This document shows, piece by piece, positions 23,417 through 30,835 of a DNA stretch of 38,596 bases. Location: the NCBI GenBank assembly GCA_947476675.1, contig CANJRL010000012.1:1-38596 (forward strand). Direction: 5' to 3'. Position numbers and translations under genes: made by a program. Positions within the stretch are counted from its first letter, which is position 1. The number at the start of each line of letters is the position of its first letter. The notes under the pieces were generated by a model. The model saw nothing but the letters and a program-made list of their open reading frames with translations. It ran no database searches and was not told the DNA's origin. Origin of the DNA: Phycisphaerales bacterium (GTDB taxonomy: Bacteria; Planctomycetota; Phycisphaerae; Phycisphaerales; UBA1924).

Positions 23417-25213
23417 GTGCCCCCCGACCCCGTCGCCCCGCTGCTCCACCAGGCCGAGGCCCTGCTCGCCGCGCGCCGGCTCGACCAGGCGAAGGGCTCG
23501 CTCGCGCGGGCCCTGCTCCGCTTCCCGGGCGATGCCCGCCTGCACAAACTCAACTGCTACGTCCTGAGCATGCTGGGCGAGTTCGAGGCCGCCGTCGCCT
23601 CCGGCGAGAGAGCCCGCAAGGCCTTCTCCGACCACGCCGACCTGCTGGTCAACCTCGGCTCGGCCCTCACCGCCCTCGACCGCGTGCGCGAGGCCCTCCC
23701 CCTCTTCGAGGCCGCCCTCGCCGCCGCGCCGCACAACCTCGACGCCCGGGCCCGGCTCTGCTCGCTGCTCCTCATCGGGAAGCAGTTTGTCCGCGCCGAG
23801 GCCGAGTCGCGCAAGGCCCTGGCCCTGCACCCGACCAACCCCTCCCTCCTCCGCGCCCACGCCGCGGCCCTGCGCCAACTCGGCCGCCTCGACGACGGGC
23901 TGCGCCTCCTGCAGCGCGCCGTCTCCATGCACCCCGCCGACCCCGCCCTCCTTTCCGATCTCTGCGCCACGCTCACCTACACCACCGCCGAGACGCCCCA
24001 GGCCGTCTTCGCAACCCACCGCGCCTTCGGCGACCTGCTCGACCGCCTCGCGGCGGCGCAAGGCCCGCCCCCGGCGCACGCGAACATCCCCGACCCCGAG
24101 CGCCGCCTCCGCATCGGCTTCGTCTCGCCAGACCTGAGGCGCCACCCCATCACCGTGTTTCTCAAGCCGCTGCTCCGCGGCATCGACCGCGGGCACTTCG
24201 ACACGATCTGCTACTCGACCGGCGGGCAGGAAGACGACATCACGCGGGAACTCAGACCGATGGCGGCGCTCTGGCGGCGCCTCCCGCACGCCTCGCCGAC
24301 CGAACTCGCCGAGGCCATCCGCGCCGACGCGGTCGACATCCTCTTCGACCTCTCCGGCCACTCCGGGGGGCACGCGCTGGCCGCGTTCCAGCGCAAGCCC
24401 GCGCCCATCCAGATCACCTGGATCGGCTTCCCCAACACCACCGGCCTCAAGCAGATGGACTTCCGGCTGGTGGATTCAACCACCGACCCCCCCGAGTTCG
24501 ACCGCTTCGCCGTCGAGCGGCTGATGCGCATCGACCCGGTGTACCTCTGCTACGCGCCCGACCCATCGGCGCCGCCGGTGCGCGACGCCCCATCGACCCG
24601 GGGCGCCCCCTTCACCTTCGGTTCGTACAACAACCTCGCCAAGTTCGACGAGCCCGTCGTCGCTCTGTGGAGCCGCCTGCTCCGTCGCGTCCCGGGATCG
24701 CGGCTCGCCCTCAAGCATTCCGGCCTCACCGACCCCGGGGTCGCGCCGCTCATGGCCTCACGCTTCGAGCGCCACGGCATCGCCCCCGAGCGCCTCTGGC
24801 TCACGCCCCCTTCCAGGACCTTTGCCGATTTCCTCGACGCCTACAACGACGTCGACCTCGCCCTCGACCCCTTCCCCTTCAACGGGGCGACCACCACCTG
24901 CGACGCGCTGTTCATGGGATGCCCCGTCCTCACCCTCCGCGGCGACCGCCCCGCGGCCCGCGTGTGCGAGAGCATCCTCCGGTGCGTCGGCCTCGACGCC
25001 CTCGTCGCCGAAGGCGAGGAGGACTATCTCGCCATCGCCGCCGACCTGGCGGCGAGCCCGCCCCGGCTCGCCGCTCTGCGGTCCGGCCTGCGCGAGCGCG
25101 TCCTCGCCTCGCCCCTGTGCGATGAGCCGGGATTCTGCCGCCGGCTCGAGCGCGCCCTGCGCGTCGCCTGGCGCGAGTATTGTGCGCGCCCGCCGGCCAC
25201 CATCCCGGCTTGA
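23417..25213 (+). CDS. TPR protein with GT41 (SPINDLY/OGT-like) glycosyltransferase domain 1
   Basis: Predicted protein O-glycosyltransferase of family GT41, 598 residues. Residues about 5-185 are roughly five TPR units (ADLLVNLGSALTALDRVREA and similar), normally the acceptor-binding superhelix. The catalytic part runs from about 225: IGFVSPDLRRHPITVF (His243), ILFDLSGHSGGHAL, ITWIGFPNTTGLKQMDFRLVDS, FGSYNNLAKFDE (Lys409, the invariant nucleotide-binding Lys) and NGATTTCDALFMGCPVLTL (491-496 is ATTTCD). The NTTG, NNLAK and TTTC motifs fit plant SPINDLY (O-fucosyltransferase) better than animal OGT, which has HTTGMD at the last site. The GTG start follows the clpC terminator. Donor sugar and targets are unknown. 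It is the only one of the three with SGHSGGH. Confidence 0.88.
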   Translation: MPPDPVAPLLHQAEALLAARRLDQAKGSLARALLRFPGDARLHKLNCYVLSMLGEFEAAVASGERARKAFSDHADLLVNLGSALTALDRVREALPLFEAALAAAPHNLDARARLCSLLLIGKQFVRAEAESRKALALHPTNPSLLRAHAAALRQLGRLDDGLRLLQRAVSMHPADPALLSDLCATLTYTTAETPQAVFATHRAFGDLLDRLAAAQGPPPAHANIPDPERRLRIGFVSPDLRRHPITVFLKPLLRGIDRGHFDTICYSTGGQEDDITRELRPMAALWRRLPHASPTELAEAIRADAVDILFDLSGHSGGHALAAFQRKPAPIQITWIGFPNTTGLKQMDFRLVDSTTDPPEFDRFAVERLMRIDPVYLCYAPDPSAPPVRDAPSTRGAPFTFGSYNNLAKFDEPVVALWSRLLRRVPGSRLALKHSGLTDPGVAPLMASRFERHGIAPERLWLTPPSRTFADFLDAYNDVDLALDPFPFNGATTTCDALFMGCPVLTLRGDRPAARVCESILRCVGLDALVAEGEEDYLAIAADLAASPPRLAALRSGLRERVLASPLCDEPGFCRRLERALRVAWREYCARPPATIPA

Positions 25214-25228
25214 CGGAGCACCCGCCCC

Positions 25229-27016
25229 ATGGCGATGACGCAGGCCCAATACGCCGCGATCGACGCGCACATCAGGCAGGGCAGGCACGCCGAGGCCCGC
25301 GCGGCGCTGCAGCGCGTCCTCGCCAAGGGCCCGGACACCACCGCCGACCTCATGATGGCATTTGTACTGACCGAGCGCCGCGAGCACCAGCAGGCGCTGT
25401 TCTATGCCGAGCGCGCCGCCGCCGCTGCGCCGACCGATCCCAACGCCCGCATGTCCGCCGCCCGCGCCCTGGTCGGCCTTCGCCGCCTCGACGAGGCCGC
25501 CGCCGCGTACCGCGCGGCCGCGAACCTCGTCCCGAACGATCCGGCGCCGGTCGTCGGCCTCGCGTTCATTCTGCACGAGCGTGCCCGCTTCGCCGAGGCC
25601 GAGCGCCTCTGCCGCGCCGCCATCGCGCGAAACCCCGACGACTTCGGGCTCTCGCTCAACCTCGCCATCAGCCTGCACAACCTCGGCCTGGCCCGCGAGG
25701 CCGTCGCGATCCTCCGCCGCGCCCTCGCCCGCCACCCCGGCAACCCCATGGTCGCCGCCGCGCTGGCCCTCTTCACCAGTTACGCCGGAGGGCTCTCGCA
25801 GCAAGAGGTCCTCGAGGCCCACACCGCGTTCGCGGCGACCCTTCCGGCTCCGCCGTCTCCGCCCCCGCCCTTCCCCAACTCCCGCGAGCCCCGGCGCCGC
25901 CTCCGCCTCGGGTTTGTCTCCGCCGACCTGCGCCGACACGCCGTGACCATCTTTCTCGAGCCCCTGCTCCGCGAGATCGACCCCGCGGCAATCGACCCGG
26001 TCATGTTCTCCAACACGGTGGCCGAGGACGACGTGACGGCCCGTCTCCGCGCCCTCGTCCCGGCGTGGAAATCCGTCGTAGGTATGAGCGACGCCGACGT
26101 CGCCTCCCTTGTCCGGCGCGAACGCGTCGACGCGCTCGTCGACCTCTCGGGCCTCACCCCCGGCCACCGCCTCGGCGCGTTCAAACTTCGCTGCGCTCCT
26201 CTCCAATGCACCTGGCTCGGCTACGTCAACACCACCGGCCTGCGCGAGATCGACTACCGGATCGTCGACTCCAGCGCCGGCCCGCCGGGCGCGGAGGCCT
26301 TCGCGTCGGAATCGCTCCTGCGACTGGACCCGCTCTACCTGTGCTACCAGCCCTTCGCCGAGGCGCCGCCGGTCGCACCGCTCCCGGCGCTCGCCCCCGA
26401 CTCGGCCGGGATCACCTTCGGCTCGTTCAACAACCTCTCGAAACTCGACGACGACTGCATCGCCCTGTGGTCGCGCCTGCTGCACGCCGTGCCGTGCTCC
26501 CGCCTCATCCTCACGCACCTCGCCTTCGCCGACCCCGAAGTCGCCGCGTACGTCGAGCCGCGATTCGCCGCCCACGGCATCGCCGCCGACCGGCTCATCC
26601 TGCTCAAGCCCCCGCCCACGCTGCGCCAGGTCTACGAGCAGTATTCCCGCGTCGATATCGCCCTCGACACCTTGCCCTTCGGGGGCGCGACCACCACGTG
26701 CGATGCGCTCTACCACGGCGTGCCCGTGCTCGCGCTCGAGGGCGACCGCTTCGCCTCGCGCCAGGCCGCCTCCATCATCCGCGCCGCCGGGCTGCCCGAC
26801 CTCATCGCCCGCGATGCCGAGCACTTCCTCGAGATCGGCCGCCGCCTCGCCGCCGATCTTCCCGCCCTTGCCGCCCTCCGCGCCGGCCTGAGGGCGCGCC
26901 TCCTCGCCTCGCCGGTGTGCGACGCCCCCGGCTTCGCGCGGCGGTTCGAGGCCTGCATCCGCGAGGCCTGGGCGCGATGGTGCGCCGGCAACTCAGGCCC
27001 CGCGCCCCGCCCATGA
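25229..27016 (+). CDS. TPR protein with GT41 (SPINDLY/OGT-like) glycosyltransferase domain 2
   Basis: Second tandem GT41 gene, 595 residues, 15 nt after the first. Residues about 5-180 form TPR units (AALQRVLAKGPDTTADLMMA, ALVGLRRLDEAAAAYRAA, AISLHNLGLAREAVAILRRAL if read loosely). Catalytic landmarks are LGFVSADLRRHAVTIF (His237), ALVDLSGLTPGHRLGAF, CTWLGYVNTTGLREIDYRIVDS, FGSFNNLSKLDDD (Lys405) and GGATTTCDALYHGVPVLAL (487-492 is ATTTCD). It differs from copy 1 by GL for GH in the SG-H motif and by YVNTTG for FPNTTG. GGAG lies about 12 nt before the ATG at 25229; a second in-frame ATG two codons later is possible. It is translationally coupled to the next gene through ATGA. Confidence 0.88.
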   Translation: MAMTQAQYAAIDAHIRQGRHAEARAALQRVLAKGPDTTADLMMAFVLTERREHQQALFYAERAAAAAPTDPNARMSAARALVGLRRLDEAAAAYRAAANLVPNDPAPVVGLAFILHERARFAEAERLCRAAIARNPDDFGLSLNLAISLHNLGLAREAVAILRRALARHPGNPMVAAALALFTSYAGGLSQQEVLEAHTAFAATLPAPPSPPPPFPNSREPRRRLRLGFVSADLRRHAVTIFLEPLLREIDPAAIDPVMFSNTVAEDDVTARLRALVPAWKSVVGMSDADVASLVRRERVDALVDLSGLTPGHRLGAFKLRCAPLQCTWLGYVNTTGLREIDYRIVDSSAGPPGAEAFASESLLRLDPLYLCYQPFAEAPPVAPLPALAPDSAGITFGSFNNLSKLDDDCIALWSRLLHAVPCSRLILTHLAFADPEVAAYVEPRFAAHGIAADRLILLKPPPTLRQVYEQYSRVDIALDTLPFGGATTTCDALYHGVPVLALEGDRFASRQAASIIRAAGLPDLIARDAEHFLEIGRRLAADLPALAALRAGLRARLLASPVCDAPGFARRFEACIREAWARWCAGNSGPAPRP

Positions 27017-28842
27017 GCGACCCCGCCGCCCTCCACCACTGCGCCCAACTGCTCAGCGCCGGACGCCACGCGCAGGCCCGCGCCGTCCTGGCCCGCATCC
27101 TGGCCAGAATGCCCGGCGACCCCGACGCCAACAGCCTGATGGGCATCGCCTGCGCCGCCGCAGGAGAGCACACCCAGTCGCTCTACTACGCCGACCGCGC
27201 CCTCAGGGCCGCCCCCGGCGATCCCGGCTTCCTCATCAATCGGGGGCACGCGCTGATCGCGCTCCGGCGCCCCGACGAGGCCCTCGACGCCTACCGCGCC
27301 GCGGCGGCCGCCAACCCCGCCGACCCCGACGCCCGCATCGCCATCACCTACGCCCTCTACGCCGCGCGCCGCTTCCGCGAGGCCGAGGACGAGGCCCGCG
27401 CCGCCCTCGCGCTCTTCCCCCACCACCCGCGGCTGGTCGGCAACCTCGCCGTCGCCCTCTTCCACACCGCCAGGGCCCGCGAGGCCGTCGCCCTCCTCCG
27501 CGACGCCTGCGAGAAACATCCGCACGATCTCACCCTCGTCACCGCGCTGGCGCAGTTCGCCAACTACGCCGGCGGCATCAGCGCGGAGGAAGTCCTCCAA
27601 CTGCATCTCCGCTTCGCCGCGGTCCAGCGCCGCGCCGCCACGCCCCCGCCCGGCTGGTCGCCCCACCCCCCGGCGATACTCCGCCCACCCCCCGAGCCGC
27701 GCGACCCGCAGCGCCCCCTCCGCATCGCATTCCTCAGCGGGGATCTGCGCTCCCACGCCTGCGCGTTCTTCCTCCGGCCCATCGTTGAACACCTCGACCG
27801 CGCCCGCTTCTTCGTCGCGGCGTACATGACGCTCCCCCTCGAGGACGCCGAGTCCGCACGCCTCCGCGCCTACTGCGACCTCTGGCGCAACGTCGCGCCC
27901 CTCTCCGACGCCGCCCTCGCCGAGCAGGTCCGCCGCGACTCGATCGACATCGTCATCGAGGCCAGCGGCCTGACCAGCGGCCATCGACTCGGCGCGCTCG
28001 CCCTCCGCCCCGCCCCCGTCGCGATGACCTACTTCGGCTACCCCAACACCACCGGCCTTGCCGAGATCGACTTCCGCATCGTCGACTCGATCACCGACCC
28101 CCATGATGGCGACGGCCTCGCCTCCGAGAGGCTCCTGCGGCTCGACCCGTGCTTCCTCTGCTATCGGCCGATGGACGGCGCCCCGCCCGAGGGCCCGCCT
28201 CCCGTCGCCGCGCCCGGCGCGTCGGGCGTCACCTTCGGCTCCTGCAACGCCATCGCCAAGATCGACGAGGGCGCCACCGCCGTGTGGGCCGCCATCCTCG
28301 CCTCGTGCCCGGGCTCGCGCCTGCTGCTCCGCCACCACGGGCTCTTCGAGGACCGTTCGCGCGAGCACCTCCGCGATCGCTTCGCCCGAGCCGGCCTGGC
28401 CGACGCCGGCGCCCGCCTCCTGCTCGAGCCCCCGGGCGAGGGCGCGGCGGCCGTGCTCCCCACCTACCAGCGCATCGACATCGCCCTCGACACCTTCCCC
28501 TACACGGGCACCACCACCACCTGCGAGGCGCTCTTCATGGGCGTGCCCGTCATCACCCTCGAGGGCGACCGCTGCGCCGCCCGCGTCAGCGCCAGCATCC
28601 TCCGCGCCCTGGACCTGGGCGACCTCGTCGCGCGCAACGCGGGCGCCTACATCGACGCCGCCCTCCGCCTCGCCAGCGACCGCCCGCGCCTCGCCTCCCT
28701 GCGCTCTTCGCTCCGCGGGCGCCTGCTCGCGAGCGCCGTCGGCGACCAGCGCGCCTTCGCGGACCGCTTCGGCGACCTGCTGCGCCGCGCGTGGTCTCTC
28801 CGCGCGCCGCAGATCGACGCCGACCATCCTCCGCCCGTTTGA
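27013..28842 (+). CDS. TPR protein with GT41 (SPINDLY/OGT-like) glycosyltransferase domain 3
   Basis: Third tandem GT41 gene, 609 residues; its ATG overlaps the preceding stop (ATGA). TPR units occupy about residues 3-180 (ANSLMGIACAAAGEHTQSLY, LINRGHALIALRRPDEAL). The catalytic part includes IAFLSGDLRSHACAFF (His248), IVIEASGLTSGHRLGAL, MTYFGYPNTTGLAEIDFRIVDS, FGSCNAIAKIDEG (Lys416) and TFPYTGTTTTCEALFMG (500-505 is TTTTCE). The run DTFPYTGTTTTCEALFMGVP is almost the SPINDLY sequence, so this copy is the most SPY-like at the donor site; its Glu505 replaces the Asp of the other copies. FGSCNAIAK departs from the usual FGSxNNLAK. The three genes form one probable operon. Confidence 0.88.
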   Translation: MSDPAALHHCAQLLSAGRHAQARAVLARILARMPGDPDANSLMGIACAAAGEHTQSLYYADRALRAAPGDPGFLINRGHALIALRRPDEALDAYRAAAAANPADPDARIAITYALYAARRFREAEDEARAALALFPHHPRLVGNLAVALFHTARAREAVALLRDACEKHPHDLTLVTALAQFANYAGGISAEEVLQLHLRFAAVQRRAATPPPGWSPHPPAILRPPPEPRDPQRPLRIAFLSGDLRSHACAFFLRPIVEHLDRARFFVAAYMTLPLEDAESARLRAYCDLWRNVAPLSDAALAEQVRRDSIDIVIEASGLTSGHRLGALALRPAPVAMTYFGYPNTTGLAEIDFRIVDSITDPHDGDGLASERLLRLDPCFLCYRPMDGAPPEGPPPVAAPGASGVTFGSCNAIAKIDEGATAVWAAILASCPGSRLLLRHHGLFEDRSREHLRDRFARAGLADAGARLLLEPPGEGAAAVLPTYQRIDIALDTFPYTGTTTTCEALFMGVPVITLEGDRCAARVSASILRALDLGDLVARNAGAYIDAALRLASDRPRLASLRSSLRGRLLASAVGDQRAFADRFGDLLRRAWSLRAPQIDADHPPPV

Positions 28843-28873
28843 CGCCGCCGCGCGTGCCGCCGACGATCTGCCC

Positions 28874-30469
28874 ATGCCCTCCGTCGCCACCGGCCCCGCC
28901 GACCGCCCCGACCCCTGCGTGCTGGTCATCTTCGGCGCCTCGGGCGACCTGACCCAGCGCAAGCTCATCCCCGCGCTCTGCGAACTCGACGCCCAGCGCC
29001 TCCTGCCCGACAAGTTCGCCGTGCTCGGAGTCGCCCGCACCCCCAAGACCGACGACGAGTTCCGCGCCGGCCTGCTCGAGGGCGCCCGCAAGCACGCCGC
29101 CGGCTTCGACGAGGGGCGCTGGCGCTCCTTCGCCCAGCGCATCCACTACTGCGCCGCCGACGCCGGCGACACCGAGCAGATCCCCCGCGTCTCCCGGCGC
29201 ATCGACGAACTCGCGACGCTCCACGACATCCCCCGCGCCGGGGCCGTCGCGGCTGGCGCCTCCGGCCTCCCCAACATCCTCTTCTACCTCTCCGTCGCGC
29301 CGCAGATGTACATCCCCATCATCCACGCCGTGGGCGCCGAGGGCCTAGTCATGGAGGGCCAGCGTTGGTGCGCCATCAACCCCAGCGCCATGCCGTGGCA
29401 GCGCATCATCGTCGAGAAGCCCTTCGGCGCCGACCTCAACTCCGCCGTCAGCCTCAACCGCGCCCTGGGACGCGTCTTCGAGGAAGACGCGATCTTCCGC
29501 ATCGACCACTACCTGGGCAAGGAACTGGTCCAGAACATCCTCGTGCTCCGCTTCGCCAACCGCATCGTCGAGCCCCTCTGGAGCCGCGAGCACGTCGACC
29601 ACGTCCAGGTCACCGCCGCCGAGACCGTCGGCGTCGGCTCCCGCGCCGCCAACTTCTACGACAAGTCCGGCTGCCTCCGCGACATGATCCAGAGCCACCT
29701 GCTCCAGGTCATGACCCTCATCGCCATGGAGCCCCCCAGCCTCTACGAGCCCGACGCCCTCTCCAGCGAGCGCATCAAGGTCTTCGAGGCCATCCGGCCC
29801 GTCTCGAGCGAAGCCGCGGCCGACCACGCCGTCCTCGGCCGCTACGGCAAGGCCGCCGACGGCCCGGCCTACACCGAGGAGCCGGGCGTCGACCCCGCCC
29901 TCAACACCGACACCTACTGCGCCATGCGCCTCCAGATCGACAACTGGCGGTGGGCCGGGGTGCCCTTCTACCTCCGCTCGGGCAAGCGCATGGCCCGCAA
30001 ACTCACCGAGGTCGTCGTCCAGTTCAAGCCCCCGGCCGTGCAACTCTTCCGCAACATCGACCCCGGCGCCTTCGCCGGCTCCGGCTCTCGCCCCCCCAAC
30101 CGCATCGTGATGAACATCGCCCCCGACGAGGGCGTCTCGCTCCGCTTCGAGGCCAAGGTCCCCGGCGCCAAGTTCCACGTCGATTCCGCCAAGATGGACA
30201 TGGACTACGCCGCGACCTTCAAATCCACCCCGGTCGAGGCCTATGGCCCGCTGCTCCTCGACGCCATGCGCGGCGACCGCACCCTCTACAAGCACCGCCT
30301 CGAGGTCGAGGGCGCGTGGACCGTCTGCCAGCCCTTCCTCGACTGCGCCGACCTCCGCTCACGCATCGAAACCTACGAGCCCAACTCCTGGGGACCCAAG
30401 AGCGCCGACCACCTCCTCGCCCGCGACGGCCGCGCGTGGCACAACCCGACAGGGGGCGAGAAGCGCTAG
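28874..30469 (+). CDS. zwf: Glucose-6-phosphate 1-dehydrogenase
   Basis: Oxidises glucose 6-phosphate to 6-phosphogluconolactone with reduction of NAD(P), the entry to the oxidative pentose phosphate pathway. The 531-residue protein has the N-terminal dinucleotide motif GASGDLTQRK at residues 21-30 and the active-site signature RIDHYLGK at 209-216 (catalytic His nearby in the conserved fold). IIVEKPFGADLNSA, RFANRIVEPLWSREHVDHVQ and FYLRSGKRMARK are also typical. It starts 31 nt after the third GT41 gene, and no Shine-Dalgarno sequence is evident before the ATG; GACGAT 6 nt upstream resembles the TANNNT boxes but lacks the first T. It may be read through from the glycosyltransferase operon. 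gnd and pgl are not in the window. Confidence 0.96.
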   Translation: MPSVATGPADRPDPCVLVIFGASGDLTQRKLIPALCELDAQRLLPDKFAVLGVARTPKTDDEFRAGLLEGARKHAAGFDEGRWRSFAQRIHYCAADAGDTEQIPRVSRRIDELATLHDIPRAGAVAAGASGLPNILFYLSVAPQMYIPIIHAVGAEGLVMEGQRWCAINPSAMPWQRIIVEKPFGADLNSAVSLNRALGRVFEEDAIFRIDHYLGKELVQNILVLRFANRIVEPLWSREHVDHVQVTAAETVGVGSRAANFYDKSGCLRDMIQSHLLQVMTLIAMEPPSLYEPDALSSERIKVFEAIRPVSSEAAADHAVLGRYGKAADGPAYTEEPGVDPALNTDTYCAMRLQIDNWRWAGVPFYLRSGKRMARKLTEVVVQFKPPAVQLFRNIDPGAFAGSGSRPPNRIVMNIAPDEGVSLRFEAKVPGAKFHVDSAKMDMDYAATFKSTPVEAYGPLLLDAMRGDRTLYKHRLEVEGAWTVCQPFLDCADLRSRIETYEPNSWGPKSADHLLARDGRAWHNPTGGEKR

Positions 30470-30835
30470 ATCGCGGCGGAACCTGCTGACCGAGCGAACG
30501 CCAGCGCCGGGGATTCCACCGACGCGCAACAGATGCCCGATCGTGAAGATGTTGTGACGAGCAATTTTTCGCGGGGATTCTCGCGCTCACGTCATTGACA
30601 TCCGTCGCGGTGCGCAGGATACTCACGTCCGTAAACATCACCGTCCGGACATCACAGAACGCCATCCGGCTCACACCATCAACATTCCGGCGGTTCACCG
30701 GGTTCTCTCTTCTTTCCTGATTGTCACTTTCGCAGCGCTCGGAGGCGCCGGCTGTTGCCTGGCCCCCATTGACCGCTCGGCCGCGTGGCCCGATCGGGAG
30801 CGCTGTCCGTCCGCCTGTTCTCGAAGGAGACAGCC
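30470..30835 (+). other. 366-bp intergenic region upstream of secreted orphan
   Basis: No credible gene is present. Base composition is less GC-rich than in the neighbouring genes. The region holds a textbook promoter at 30595-30623, giving a leader of about 205 nt before the ATG at 30836. Within the leader GTCCG...CGGAC (from about 30627) could form a weak hairpin. No known riboswitch pattern was recognised. No clear zwf terminator was found. Confidence 0.5.
30595..30623 (+). promoter_or_regulatory. Sigma-70-type promoter TTGACA-N17-GATACT
   Basis: A perfect -35 (30595-30600), a 17-nt spacer and GATACT (30618-30623) as -10. It has the same -10 and spacer length as the promoter at 33811. It should drive the secreted protein gene at 30836. 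Confidence 0.75.

Noticed and set aside
26710-29142. 810-codon minus-strand frame across the GT41 and zwf genes
   Set aside because: It spans two real plus-strand genes and their junction, has a biased Ala/Gly/Arg/Asp composition and no domain.
30785-30835. Upstream start for the secreted orphan
   Set aside because: The extra 17 codons precede a good AAGGAG site and would put charged residues before the signal peptide.
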